Below are positions 42,699 through 51,334 of a stretch of 64,000 bases of DNA, piece after piece. The stretch is from Aridibacter sp965216195 (lineage in GTDB: Bacteria; Acidobacteriota; Blastocatellia; Pyrinomonadales; Pyrinomonadaceae). Where the stretch lies: positions 1,922,001 through 1,986,000 of the forward strand of contig OZ244151.1 in the NCBI GenBank assembly GCA_965216195.1, read 5' to 3'. Both the position numbers and the translations under genes were made by a program. The stretch's first letter is position 1, and every line of letters starts with the position of its first letter. The notes under the pieces are model-generated. The model made no database searches. It was given only the letters and a program-made list of their open reading frames with translations, and was not told the origin of the DNA.

Positions 42699-43672
42699 CA
42701 GTTTCTTCTTAAAAGGTAAATAAATAACGGACATCCGATCAACGCCGTAATTGCCCCCACCGGCAATTCCCTCGGCGCAATGATCGTCCGGGCAAAAGTA
42801 TCCGCCAACACAACAAAACTTGCACCAAAAAGCGCCGAAAACGGAATCACGTTACGGTTATCGCTGCCGACCGCAAGTCTCACCAAATGTGGAACGATCA
42901 ATCCTACAAACCCGACGGAGCCACTCGCCGCCACACTCAAACCGACTAAACCCGACGCCGCCGTAAAAACAATCAGACGCGTTTTGTCGACGTCGACACC
43001 GAAATCGAAAGCGTCCCGTTCGCCAATCATCATTAAGTTCAGAGCTCTTGCTTGCGACACCAAAAAGATTGATCCGATGATCACAGCCACCAAGCACAAA
43101 TAAAATCCGCCTTTAGTCGCCTGAGAAAGGTCGCCAAGTAGCCAAAAGGAAAACGAACGCAGTTTCGTTGCGTCGAGCAAAGACGTCAGCAAAATGATAA
43201 TCGACGAAAGAAATGTGGTTACGATCACCCCTGACAGAATGAGTCTTTCAACGTTCATCCCGGCGCGCGATTTCGCCATCTGATAAACAACAAGCGTCGC
43301 CACCCCGGCACCCCCAAATGCCAAAACGGGTCGTGCAAATTCAAACGATCCAAAAAAAATTAGAGCGAGCATCGTCCCCAGTGCCGCGCCATTTGAAACT
43401 CCAAGGAGATACGGCTCGGCCAGAGGGTTTCTCAAAAGTGCCTGCAAACTTGCCCCTGCCACTGCCAGGCTCGCACCGACGCATCCGCCAAGCAAAACTC
43501 TCGGGAGACGAATGTCGAAAAGTATCGAACTTTGTGTTTTGCTCATTTCAAAGAACGATAAGTTTTCGCTTCCAAGCAGGACCCCGAGGAGAATAGCCAT
43601 GGCGAGCAACGCAATAAGCGTTGCGCAAAAACGCAAACTCTGACGCCGAAACTCTAAACTCCCAACCCTCAC
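42698..43672 (-). CDS. btuC: Cobalamin ABC transporter permease (FecCD family)
   Basis: This 324-residue inner-membrane permease has about 9-10 hydrophobic segments. Family blocks are FDIRLPRVLLGGCVGASLAVAG, QALLRNPLAEPYLLGVSNGAALG, and GSVGFVGLIVPHLVRLAVGSDNR (coupling helix to the ATPase), with DTFARTIIAPRELPVGAITALIG near the end. The GTG start overlaps the btuF stop as GTGA, and the stop overlaps the btuD start. B12 specificity rests on the upstream riboswitch, since the same family carries ferric siderophores and heme. Confidence 0.92.
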   Translation of the reverse strand: MRVGSLEFRRQSLRFCATLIALLAMAILLGVLLGSENLSFFEMSKTQSSILFDIRLPRVLLGGCVGASLAVAGASLQALLRNPLAEPYLLGVSNGAALGTMLALIFFGSFEFARPVLAFGGAGVATLVVYQMAKSRAGMNVERLILSGVIVTTFLSSIIILLTSLLDATKLRSFSFWLLGDLSQATKGGFYLCLVAVIIGSIFLVSQARALNLMMIGERDAFDFGVDVDKTRLIVFTAASGLVGLSVAASGSVGFVGLIVPHLVRLAVGSDNRNVIPFSALFGASFVVLADTFARTIIAPRELPVGAITALIGCPLFIYLLRRN

Positions 43673-44577
43673 TGGAACTTCTCCGGATGCAAACTCTTCG
43701 CCATCTGCTCGATTGCGTCAACAACGCGGGGCGCAGGCCGAGACAGAACATCGGAGTTCACCTTAAAAACCTTGCCATTTCTTACTGCGTCAGACTGCTT
43801 AAAAACCTCGTTTGGCTCTTCGTTTCCAATGCTCTCAGAGATGATTATCGCTTCCGGATTCAACGCGAGCGCAGTTTCTTTACTAACTTTGAAATATGGC
43901 TTCTCAACATCTTTAGTAACGGAAACTCCGCCGGCTTTTTCCACCATATCGGTTAGAAACGATCCCTTGCCGATCGTAAAAGGAGACTGATCGATTTGAA
44001 CAAAGGTTCGTATTTTCTCTACGCCTTTCGTCTTCTTTTCGGCCTCCAAAACTCTCTCCTTTAAACCTTTTACGATGGCTGAAGCCCTGTCCGTTTTACC
44101 AAAAATCTCACCGACTTTTTCAATGCTTCGGAAAATATCTTCAAGCGTAGCGGGGTTACTCACAAACACTTCAATACCACTTTTCTCAAGCGTTTCCGTA
44201 AACGCCTCAAGCTGTGAAGCCGTCGAAACTAAAACCACTTGAGGTTTCAAAGCAATAATATTTTCGATATTAGGTTTTAGGGTGTCTCCAACCTTTTTGA
44301 TCTTCTTTGCTTCTCCGGGATAATCGCAAATCGTCGTAACACCAACCAAATATTCTTCCCCGTCGACCGCAAAAACTATCTCGGTCAGATTTGGCGCAAG
44401 TGAAACCGCGCGAGTAACCTTTATCGGAAGTCTGACTTCTTTTCCGCGATCATCCTTGACAATTTTGAGCGTTTTGCTTTTTTGAGTCTCGGAGTTGTCC
44501 CTGCAAGCAGGGATCATCGCAAGTAAAAGCAATAGTGTTAATGGAACAAACGAAATCTCCCGGCTAAATTTTGGCAA
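43669..44577 (-). CDS. btuF: Cobalamin-binding periplasmic lipoprotein (BtuF-like)
   Basis: This 302-residue substrate-binding protein of the helical-backbone type has a lipoprotein signal. After a hydrophobic run (VPLTLLLLLAM) comes the lipobox IPAC, with Cys25 as lipid anchor. RAVSLAPNLTEIVFAVDGEEYLVG and CDYPGEAKKIKKVGD are classical BtuF blocks, and later segments follow the same family. The start is a TTG at 44577. It was chosen because later ATGs would remove the signal, and AGGA lies 10-13 nt upstream inside the riboswitch-linked hairpin. It is first gene of a btuFCD-btuB run with GTGA overlap to btuC. Confidence 0.9.
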   Translation of the reverse strand: MPKFSREISFVPLTLLLLLAMIPACRDNSETQKSKTLKIVKDDRGKEVRLPIKVTRAVSLAPNLTEIVFAVDGEEYLVGVTTICDYPGEAKKIKKVGDTLKPNIENIIALKPQVVLVSTASQLEAFTETLEKSGIEVFVSNPATLEDIFRSIEKVGEIFGKTDRASAIVKGLKERVLEAEKKTKGVEKIRTFVQIDQSPFTIGKGSFLTDMVEKAGGVSVTKDVEKPYFKVSKETALALNPEAIIISESIGNEEPNEVFKQSDAVRNGKVFKVNSDVLSRPAPRVVDAIEQMAKSLHPEKFQ

Positions 44578-44581
44578 AATA

Positions 44582-44628
44582 AAAATCCTGTTATTCTTGC
44601 TCGCTCAACGACAAGAAAAACAGGATTT
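44582..44628 (-). promoter_or_regulatory. Expression-platform hairpin covering the btuF ribosome-binding site
   Basis: Minus-strand arms AAATCCTGTTTTTCTTG (44628-44612) and CAAGAATAACAGGATTT (44599-44583) pair over 16 of 17 positions around a short loop. T residues follow (44585-44581 region). The 3' arm contains AGGA, the only ribosome-binding site for the TTG start at 44577. The hairpin could thus act as a terminator, as a translation lock, or both. Confidence 0.75.
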
Positions 44629-44689
44629 TAAACTTATAAATTCCGGGTTTAACCAAACGTCTTTACGCGAGACATCATAAACGGCTAAA

Positions 44690-44825
44690 AAAACTCCAGG
44701 CAGGTTTCCAGACTTTTGATTCAGTTGTCTATGAATCAATTCACTGTGACGCGATCGCGCGAGAATTTCACTCGACTTTCCCTAAAACCCAAAGCGTTTT
44801 AGTCTGAAAAGAACTGTCCAACCCA
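44690..44825 (-). promoter_or_regulatory. Cobalamin riboswitch upstream of btuF
   Basis: On the minus strand the core reads AGGGAAAGTCGAGTGAAATTC, shortened here as AGGGAA...GAGTGAAATT (about 44783-44760), then CGCGATCGCGTCACAGTGA. The 3' element AGTCTGGAAACCTGCCTGG (44714-44696) is a classical cobalamin-riboswitch 3' block. The type differs from the copy before the receptor gene, which has the CTGCCC-GCAACCGTAA core. Confidence 0.85.
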
Positions 44826-44848
44826 ACAAATATGAATCAGTGTTACGC

Positions 44849-44877
44849 AAGTTATCAGCTGCGCTCATAAATGTCAA
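44849..44877 (-). promoter_or_regulatory. Promoter of the B12 uptake operon
   Basis: Minus-strand TTGACA (44877-44872), a 17-nt spacer and TAACTT (44854-44849) form a good promoter. The predicted start near 44842 lies just upstream of the riboswitch aptamer, which is the expected arrangement. Confidence 0.75.
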
Positions 44878-44972
44878 AAACGCGGTCGAAAACGCCTTCT
44901 CTCCGCTCCGGATTCGGGTTAAACTGTATATGTAACATAACGTTAAACTGACTGTTATATTACATATCCACG

Positions 44973-46262
44973 ATGACAAAAAAACACAAAGTGATGGCGA
45001 TTATCCTGGGTGGCGGAGCCGGCACCCGTCTTTTTCCTTTAACGCAGGAACGCGCAAAACCGGCCGTGCCGCTTGGAGGTAAATATCGTCTGATTGATGT
45101 CCCTGTCTCAAACTGCATCAATTCCGATGTGATGCAAATATTTGTGTTAACGCAATTCAATTCAGCTTCATTAAACCAACATATCTCCCGAACTTACCGC
45201 TTTTCGAGTTTTTCTCAAGGTTATGTTGAGATTCTCGCCGCTGAGCAAAGAAAAGACAGTCCGCAATGGTTTCAAGGAACGGCGGATGCCGTACGTCAGG
45301 TCATCCCGCACATACAGGATTCCGGTGTCGATACGATTTTGATTCTGTCTGGCGACCACCTTTACCGGATGGATTATCGCAGGTTTCTCGAAAAACACTT
45401 TGAAACAGACGCTGACGTTACGGTTTCGGTGATCCCGTGCACTCCGGGAGAAGCCGAAGGTTTCGGCCTGCTAAAGACAGATAAGGAAGGTCGGATTATT
45501 GAGTTCAAAGAAAAACCAAAAGGTAAAGAACTTGAGGCCATGAAGGTTGACTCAACAAAATTTGGTTTGATTGAATCCGAGGCCCAGGCCCGCCCGTATC
45601 TCGCCTCGATGGGAATCTACCTTTTCAAGTACGAACGTATGATCGAGCTACTGGGCAAAGATGAATCGTGGACGGATTTCGGTGGCGAGGTAATTCCCGC
45701 TTCAATCGGAGATTACAATGTGCAGGCTCATCTTTTTACGAAATACTGGGAAGATATCGGAACGATCCGCGCTTTTTACGAGGCGAATCTCGATCTGACA
45801 ACAGCCTTGCCAAAGTTTAATTTCTTCAACGCCGAGGCTCCTATCTACACCCGCAGCCGCTACTTACCACCTTCTAAAATCCAGAATTCTGATATTGGGA
45901 GCTCAATGGTTAGCGAAGGATGCATACTTGAAGGCGTGTTTTCGCGCAACTCAGTTATCGGCTTGAGAAGTAGAATTGATGAAGGAACGCGTATCGAAAA
46001 TTCAATCGTGATGGGTGCCGACTATTACGAATCTGTTGAGGAGATTCAAGAAGATGCCTCGCGAAACATACCCCATTTGGGTATTGGCAAAAACTCAACG
46101 ATCGTGGGTGCGATTGTCGATAAAAATGTTCGCATCGGAAAAAACGTACAGTTGGTCAACAAGAGCGGAACGAAGGAGGCGGACGGAGCCAATTACCATA
46201 TACGAGACGGAATCATCATAGTCCCTAAAAACGCCATAATCCCTAATGACACAATAATTTAG
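44973..46262 (+). CDS. glgC: Glucose-1-phosphate adenylyltransferase
   Basis: This 429-residue enzyme makes ADP-glucose for glycogen synthesis. The nucleotidyltransferase signature is AIILGGGAGTRLFPLTQERAKPAVPLGG, here spanning residues 9-36. It is followed by YRLIDVPVSNCINS, the substrate block GTADAVRQ, ILSGDHLYRMDY and the Glc-1-P site EFKEKPKG. The C-terminal left-handed beta-helix (GSSMVSEGCILEG, NSVIGLRSRIDEG) is complete. Its length is like plant-cyanobacterial enzymes. It is divergent from the B12 operon, and its stop is only 2 nt from the stop of the convergent VWFA gene. Confidence 0.97.
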   Translation: MTKKHKVMAIILGGGAGTRLFPLTQERAKPAVPLGGKYRLIDVPVSNCINSDVMQIFVLTQFNSASLNQHISRTYRFSSFSQGYVEILAAEQRKDSPQWFQGTADAVRQVIPHIQDSGVDTILILSGDHLYRMDYRRFLEKHFETDADVTVSVIPCTPGEAEGFGLLKTDKEGRIIEFKEKPKGKELEAMKVDSTKFGLIESEAQARPYLASMGIYLFKYERMIELLGKDESWTDFGGEVIPASIGDYNVQAHLFTKYWEDIGTIRAFYEANLDLTTALPKFNFFNAEAPIYTRSRYLPPSKIQNSDIGSSMVSEGCILEGVFSRNSVIGLRSRIDEGTRIENSIVMGADYYESVEEIQEDASRNIPHLGIGKNSTIVGAIVDKNVRIGKNVQLVNKSGTKEADGANYHIRDGIIIVPKNAIIPNDTII

Positions 46263-46264
46263 AG

Positions 46265-47482
46265 CTATTTCTTATTCTTCTGTTTTTTCTTAAACACGTA
46301 GCTCGATCGCGTTTTTACGGCCACTTTTTTTCGATCGACCTTCACCTTTATCCGACGCCTTTTCCCAGAGGTTTCAGAATCCTCGGGGTAATAGCCAATA
46401 CTGTAAAACTCTCTTAATTCGCTGGCAATCTGAGAAAATGCTCGGGAGAGTGTAATAGGGTTATTGGCCTCGTAAACCCTTCCGCCCGTTCTACGAGCCA
46501 TCTCATCCAAATACTCCTCGGCCTTACGATACTCTTCTTTAGATGTTCCCGAACCCGGCAAACTTCGCGGAGTTCTTCCCGTTCCAATCGTCCCGGTTGG
46601 TAGAGGAAATGGCAGCGGACTCTTTGTCGTTCGGCCCGTCGGTATCCCACCGCCGCCTATCGGCGGGGTTGTCTTTGTTCCAGTATCCTTGATAACGACT
46701 TTACCGCTTTCGATTGCCTTCACATCCTGATAGGTATCATATCGAATCGGATAAATTAAAGCCTCATATTCCAGAGCATCGTCGAGATTATTTCGGTCAT
46801 GTGCCTGTCTGGATGTAGTGTCCACACCATCGGTAAACAACACGATCGCTTTCCTACCTTGAATCTTGTTAAACCTTTTGTTGAGAACAAAATCGACCGT
46901 TTCGTAAAGACTCGTCCCCGATCCAATTTCGGTTTTGATAATCGCGTTCTGTAGAACTTTGCGATCGCTTGTGGGCTCACTCAAAACATAAAACTGGCCG
47001 TCAAAGGAAACAACCATAACCTTATCTTTAGGTCGCAATTCGTTAATGAAGGTGAGGGCAGCTTGTTGTATCTCATCGATTTTAAACTTGCTTGAATAAC
47101 TCATATCCAAGACAAGTGCGACCGTAAAAGGGCTTTGTTCGTTTGAGAAATATTCGATTTGCTGGGGCTGTCTGTCTTCAAAAACCGAAAATTCTTCCTT
47201 CTTCAACCCGCCGACAAACCTTCCCTGACGATCTAAAACTCGCACCGGAATCGTTACCAGAGCAGTTTCAATCGTCAATATTTCGTCATCTTCCTCAGTA
47301 GGGCCAACGACGACTTCACTATTGTTTTTTAGTTTGGGTTTTTCTTTCTTTTTTTCTTCGGCGTGACGGCGATTGGCTTTTTTTGAGCTCGGCGGATTTC
47401 TCGTCGCCTGTGAAAAGACAAATGAAGCCGACGTAAAAACGACGGCTAATAAAAGCATGACAATACCGGCACTTTTTTTCAT
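46265..47482 (-). CDS. Secreted VWFA-domain protein, acidobacterial type, copy 1
   Basis: A 405-residue exported protein of the acidobacterial VWFA family. The signal peptide is IVMLLLAVVFTSASFVFSQ. A charged linker rich in Lys/Glu follows, then the pre-VWA strand VTIPVRVLDRQGRFVGGL and FSVFEDRQPQQIEYFS. The MIDAS motif is DMSYSSKFK (DxSxS), with the loop threonine in VLFTDGVDTTSRQAHD. A Pro/Gly-rich insert (about 275-310) precedes the final strand EFYSIGYYPED. Such domains bind proteins through a metal ion; the partner is unknown. It lies 41 nt downstream of a close paralogue. Confidence 0.9.
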   Translation of the reverse strand: MKKSAGIVMLLLAVVFTSASFVFSQATRNPPSSKKANRRHAEEKKKEKPKLKNNSEVVVGPTEEDDEILTIETALVTIPVRVLDRQGRFVGGLKKEEFSVFEDRQPQQIEYFSNEQSPFTVALVLDMSYSSKFKIDEIQQAALTFINELRPKDKVMVVSFDGQFYVLSEPTSDRKVLQNAIIKTEIGSGTSLYETVDFVLNKRFNKIQGRKAIVLFTDGVDTTSRQAHDRNNLDDALEYEALIYPIRYDTYQDVKAIESGKVVIKDTGTKTTPPIGGGGIPTGRTTKSPLPFPLPTGTIGTGRTPRSLPGSGTSKEEYRKAEEYLDEMARRTGGRVYEANNPITLSRAFSQIASELREFYSIGYYPEDSETSGKRRRIKVKVDRKKVAVKTRSSYVFKKKQKNKK

Positions 47483-47523
47483 AACAAAAAGTAATAGCTC
47501 ATTCCAACTAAGAGTAACCGATT

Positions 47524-48786
47524 CTAAGTGCCCCGCTGATAACCGGACCCAACAATGTAGCTTCGTTTCGTACGCACAACGAGACTCGGTCTCATCACGC
47601 GAACCCGTATGCTTCTGCGGTCGCCGGCTTCCCCCGTCTTTTCAGGGTAATATCCGATCGAGTATTGTCTTCGCAATTCTTCCGCAATACTTCTAAACGC
47701 GGCGTCCAGATTATAGATCGAATCAGCCTCAAATATACGCCCACCGCTATAACTCGCAAGCTCACCAAGATAACGCTTTCCGCGCGCATACTCCTCTGCG
47801 CTCGTTCCGGCTCCCCCGCTCGGAATCTGTATCCCCCCAGTTCGGCTCATAATTCCTCCGAGAATATCGATTAGAATATTTCCAGTGCGCGGAGGAGGGT
47901 TTCGTCTCGTTGTCGGAGGACTTCTCCTCGGTTTACCTCCGCCTGCATAGCCTTCGAAAGTGTCATAGCGGATCGGATAAAGCATCGCATCGACTTCCTC
48001 GACCTGTCTCAAAGTACTTTCGTAATTCGAACGCCGCGAGGTAGTATCCACCCCGTCGGTAAACAAAACTATCGCTTTCCTGCCACCGACGTTTCTCAGT
48101 TCACGATTGATCGTGATACTAACGGCGTCGTAAAGACTCGTGCCGCTTCCGAAATTTGCCTGTCTTATCGCGCTTCGCAAACGAAAACGATCATTGGTCG
48201 GATAAGTCAGAATCTTATATGTCTGATCAAACGCTACGACCATCACACGGTCGGCCGGACGAAGTTGATTAACAAAAGAAATCGCAGCGTCTTGAATTTC
48301 ATTTATCTTGTATTGTGTAGACGGACTTACGTCCAAGAGCAAAACTACCGTAAACGGTTTCTCAACCGAAGCGAAATATTCTATCTTCTGCGGAGCTCCG
48401 TCCTCATAAATCTTAAATTCACGCTGTTGAATTCCCGAAATAAACCTTCCATTGCGATCCAAGACCGTTACCGGCAATGTGACCAGATTTGTCTCGATCT
48501 TAATTATTTCGTCGTCTTCGACGGGCTCGGTCTGAAGGGGTGGCGGTGGTGGCAGATCGGAGGTCGGCGACTTGGTGCTCGTGTTGTCTATTAAAACTGG
48601 TGCTTTCTTTTTCGCGGCATCTCTTGCCGCAGTATCCCCTTTCAACGTTGGCTTCGCCTTCACCGTTGGTTTAGGTGTGGGCTTTGGAGTTCGAACAATG
48701 CGTGGACGCGTCTTCCTGCTTGTCTGTGCAAAAACAGAAAGACCCAACAAGCTAAGACACATCAAAGCCAGGGCAATTTTTTTCAT
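47524..48786 (-). CDS. Secreted VWFA-domain protein, acidobacterial type, copy 2
   Basis: A 420-residue paralogue of the next gene. The signal peptide is MKKIALALMCLSLLGLSVFA. A Pro/Lys/Thr-rich spacer (RTPKPTPKPTVKAKP) follows. The domain has VTLPVTVLDRNGRFISGI, FKIYEDGAPQKIEYFA, MIDAS DVSPSTQYK and VLFTDGVDTTSRRS, then a Gly/Pro/Arg-rich insert and the closing QYSIGYYPEKTG. The ATG at 48786, with GGAGAAG just upstream, was preferred to a TTG at 48798. The tandem pair (about half of residues shared by eye) suggests a duplication. The two proteins may act together at the cell surface. Confidence 0.9.
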   Translation of the reverse strand: MKKIALALMCLSLLGLSVFAQTSRKTRPRIVRTPKPTPKPTVKAKPTLKGDTAARDAAKKKAPVLIDNTSTKSPTSDLPPPPPLQTEPVEDDEIIKIETNLVTLPVTVLDRNGRFISGIQQREFKIYEDGAPQKIEYFASVEKPFTVVLLLDVSPSTQYKINEIQDAAISFVNQLRPADRVMVVAFDQTYKILTYPTNDRFRLRSAIRQANFGSGTSLYDAVSITINRELRNVGGRKAIVLFTDGVDTTSRRSNYESTLRQVEEVDAMLYPIRYDTFEGYAGGGKPRRSPPTTRRNPPPRTGNILIDILGGIMSRTGGIQIPSGGAGTSAEEYARGKRYLGELASYSGGRIFEADSIYNLDAAFRSIAEELRRQYSIGYYPEKTGEAGDRRSIRVRVMRPSLVVRTKRSYIVGSGYQRGT

Positions 48787-48936
48787 TTTCTTCTCCAAAA
48801 TTAATTAGCCAATAAACAGGGGAAAGTTTTTACTAATTTATGATTATAAACCAGACGTATAGGATGCCTAAGAAAAACTTTTCAACGGGTGTTTTTGACT
48901 CTGGGATGTGAGGACGGGATCGCACGCTTACTTCTC

Positions 48937-50049
48937 TTAATCATCTAAGAGTTTCGTAGAGATATCGTGAAACTCTCGCCGAACATTTTTTAGATCGGCG
49001 AGCGGTAGATCGCGATTGTGTGTCCGGTTCGTTAAAAGAATGTAAATTCGCTCTTTGCCTGGATCGACCCAGAGCGAAGTGCCCGTAAACCCTAAGTGTC
49101 CAAAGGCGTTTTTGGGAAGCAAGTTCCCGGCCGAACAGTCTGGCGTATCGGCCAGTTGAAATGCAAACGAACGGGCTTGATTGAGCCCTTTGCTAAAGTT
49201 CTCGCTAAAAACCTTACAGGTTTCGGGCTTTAGCAAGATCGTAGATTCAGAAATGAACTGCTTCGCAATTTGAAACACTTCCACAGCGTTTGAAAAAAGC
49301 CCGGCGTGCGCCGCTACTCCCCCAAGAAAATAGCAATTATTGTCGTGAACCCCGCCCCAAATCGTTTCATTGCGGAATGCTGAATCCACAATTTCATAAC
49401 CCAGATCGATACACGTTTGCTTCTCATACGCGTTACCACTTTCACTTGCAGCAATCTGTTTTTGCAATTTAGGAGAAGGGTTAAAACTCGTCTTCTTGAG
49501 CTCCAACGGATCAAAAATCAATTCCGAAGCCGCGATTTCCAAGGGTTTTCGTCCGAGCTTTTCAATCAAAAACCCCAGTAGTAAAAAATTGAGATCGCTA
49601 TACGCAACTGCCGAATCTGGTTTGCTAACCAGCGGTTCATCAACGATTTGCGCAAACACGTTCTCCCTCTTAGTTCCTTTGCTTTCGTTTAAATAAAACG
49701 GCAGCCAGTCCTTAAAGCCGGATGTGTGGGCGAGCAGGTTTTTGAGGGTAACCCGCCTTTTTTCATCACCGCCGAATTCTGGAAAAAACTTCGAAATCTT
49801 ATCCGAAAGATCGATTTCTCCTTCCTCCAAAAGTTTCGCGCAAATCAACCCGGTAACGAGCACTTTCGTAAGTGACGCCACATCGTATATCGTATCGGCC
49901 TCGGCTCGAATTCTTTCCGGTTTGACGACTGCGAGACCGAGTGCTTCTTGAAAGACTATTTCGCCACGCTCCGCAACCAAATAGACCGCCGAAGGGAAAT
50001 TCCCCTCATCAATTCGAGCCTGCAAGTATTTTGAGATTTCTTTCGCCAT
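48937..50049 (-). CDS. Serine hydrolase, beta-lactamase class C / PBP4* family
   Basis: A 370-residue serine hydrolase without a signal peptide. The nucleophile motif SxxK is in DVASLTKVLV, the Y-x-N motif is YSDLNFLLLG, and a final HLGFTGTSLWVDP block replaces KTG as HxG. This matches the S12 family of esterases, D-aminopeptidases and carboxypeptidase-like proteins rather than true beta-lactamases. ALGLAVVKPERIRAEADTIYD is the usual start of the domain. The ATG at 50049 overlaps the stop of the oxidoreductase by one base (TGATG), so the two are coupled. A role in recycling or modifying a sugar or peptide with its neighbour is possible. Confidence 0.88.
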   Translation of the reverse strand: MAKEISKYLQARIDEGNFPSAVYLVAERGEIVFQEALGLAVVKPERIRAEADTIYDVASLTKVLVTGLICAKLLEEGEIDLSDKISKFFPEFGGDEKRRVTLKNLLAHTSGFKDWLPFYLNESKGTKRENVFAQIVDEPLVSKPDSAVAYSDLNFLLLGFLIEKLGRKPLEIAASELIFDPLELKKTSFNPSPKLQKQIAASESGNAYEKQTCIDLGYEIVDSAFRNETIWGGVHDNNCYFLGGVAAHAGLFSNAVEVFQIAKQFISESTILLKPETCKVFSENFSKGLNQARSFAFQLADTPDCSAGNLLPKNAFGHLGFTGTSLWVDPGKERIYILLTNRTHNRDLPLADLKNVRREFHDISTKLLDD

Positions 50050-51026
50050 CAAACATCTAAACGGTTTCGGTGCGAGTCAATTTTATCCAAGACCCTAAGC
50101 GCCAAATCTAACGCTCGCCGCCCATCCTGCGCATTTATTGGCGGATTCTTATCCTGTTGAATCGAATCCAAAAAAGCTGTGAGTTCCAATCTGAGGGGCT
50201 CAACTTCTTCAACTTCAAGCCGATTTATATTGATTCCCAAAAGCGGATGTGCTGCTTCAGGATTTAGAGAAGTTACGGAAGCGAATTTCGTCGCGTAATC
50301 TAAAACAACATATGAATTCGTTTGATAAAAACGCGTTTTACGTAGCTTTTCGGTGCCGACCCGCGAAGCAGTGATATTAGCAACCGCTCCGTTTTCGAAC
50401 TCAATCCTTGCGTTTGCCGCGTCCACCTTGTCCGAAATAATCGGAATCCCGACCGCATGAATTGACTCCGGCTTTACTTCTTCCCCGACAAGCCACTGGA
50501 CAGCATCAAGATCGTGAATCATTACATCTAAAACAACGTCGACATCAAGCGAACGATTTGGAAACGGCGAGACACGATGGATCTCAAAATAAAGCGGGTT
50601 TGTAACGTGTGGGCGAAGAGCCACCATCGCCGGATTATATCGCTCAAGATGCCCAACCATTATCTTTGCGCCTGATTTTTCAGCGGTTTCGATCATTTTG
50701 TCCGCTTCTTCAAGCGTTCGCGCGATCGGCTTTTCGACCAAACAGTCAATCCCCTTTTCCAAAAAGGCGCAGGCTATTTCGCAGTGAGTTTCGGTTGGTG
50801 TGACTATAGAAACGGCATCCGTCTTTTCAATCAGTTCTTTCCAGTCGGTAAAGTATTCGCACGAATTTGCCTCTGCGATTTCTTTAGCCGTTTCTTCGCT
50901 GGAATCGCAGACGCCAATAAACTCAGAACCACCTTCGGCCGCAAGCTCAGCATAATTTCTCGCGTGATGTCTTCCAAGACTTCCGACTCCGACAACTGCG
51001 GTTTTTATGACTCCGTCAAAACCCAT
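50049..51026 (-). CDS. Gfo/Idh/MocA-family NAD(P)-dependent oxidoreductase
   Basis: A 325-residue enzyme with Rossmann motif KTAVVGVGSLGRHHARNYAEL and the family block FLEKGIDCLVEKPIARTLEEADKM, which carries the catalytic EKP lysine. VMIHDLDAVQWLVG contains the conserved H-D-x-D pair. It likely oxidises a sugar or cyclitol. The close relation of this layout to UDP-GlcNAc 3-dehydrogenase-like (LpxA-adjacent) enzymes is possible, but lipid A genes are absent here. It starts 8 nt from a 280-bp inverted-repeat element and is coupled to the serine hydrolase. Confidence 0.9.
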   Translation of the reverse strand: MGFDGVIKTAVVGVGSLGRHHARNYAELAAEGGSEFIGVCDSSEETAKEIAEANSCEYFTDWKELIEKTDAVSIVTPTETHCEIACAFLEKGIDCLVEKPIARTLEEADKMIETAEKSGAKIMVGHLERYNPAMVALRPHVTNPLYFEIHRVSPFPNRSLDVDVVLDVMIHDLDAVQWLVGEEVKPESIHAVGIPIISDKVDAANARIEFENGAVANITASRVGTEKLRKTRFYQTNSYVVLDYATKFASVTSLNPEAAHPLLGININRLEVEEVEPLRLELTAFLDSIQQDKNPPINAQDGRRALDLALRVLDKIDSHRNRLDV

Positions 51027-51034
51027 AAGTTGCT

Positions 51035-51314
51035 AATTATCATTTATCAATTTTGATTTATCAATTCAGTTAGTTTTTCGACCGAGTTTGTCTCGGCTGG
51101 CTGATGTGCGGAATGGCTTCGCCATTCCGTCCGCATGTACGTCCGCTCAGCGAGGCTCAGCCTCGCACATAACGGGAAGAAGTGCGGAAAGTCAGAGACT
51201 TTCCGCACTTTGGCGAGTCGTTAACACCGATCGAAGTGTCCTTGCGGCTTGAGCTTAAAAATTTCTTTTCATGAAAACCGGTAATTGATAAATCAAAATT
51301 GATAAATGATAATT
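51035..51314. repeat. 280-bp element bounded by perfect 32-bp inverted repeats
   Basis: The left arm 51035-51066 and right arm 51283-51314 are exact reverse complements over 32 bp, built from AATTGATAAATCAAAATTG-type sequence. Inside are further hairpins: GGAATGGC/GCCATTCC (about 51112-51129), GCGAGGC/GCCTCGC around 51150-51166 and GTGCGGAAAGTC/GACTTTCCGCAC (about 51183-51207). No transposase is encoded. The element fills the gap between divergent genes and resembles a MITE or a palindromic cassette. Confidence 0.8.
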
Positions 51315-51334
51315 GCCAGCAGCAGCTTATTGCA

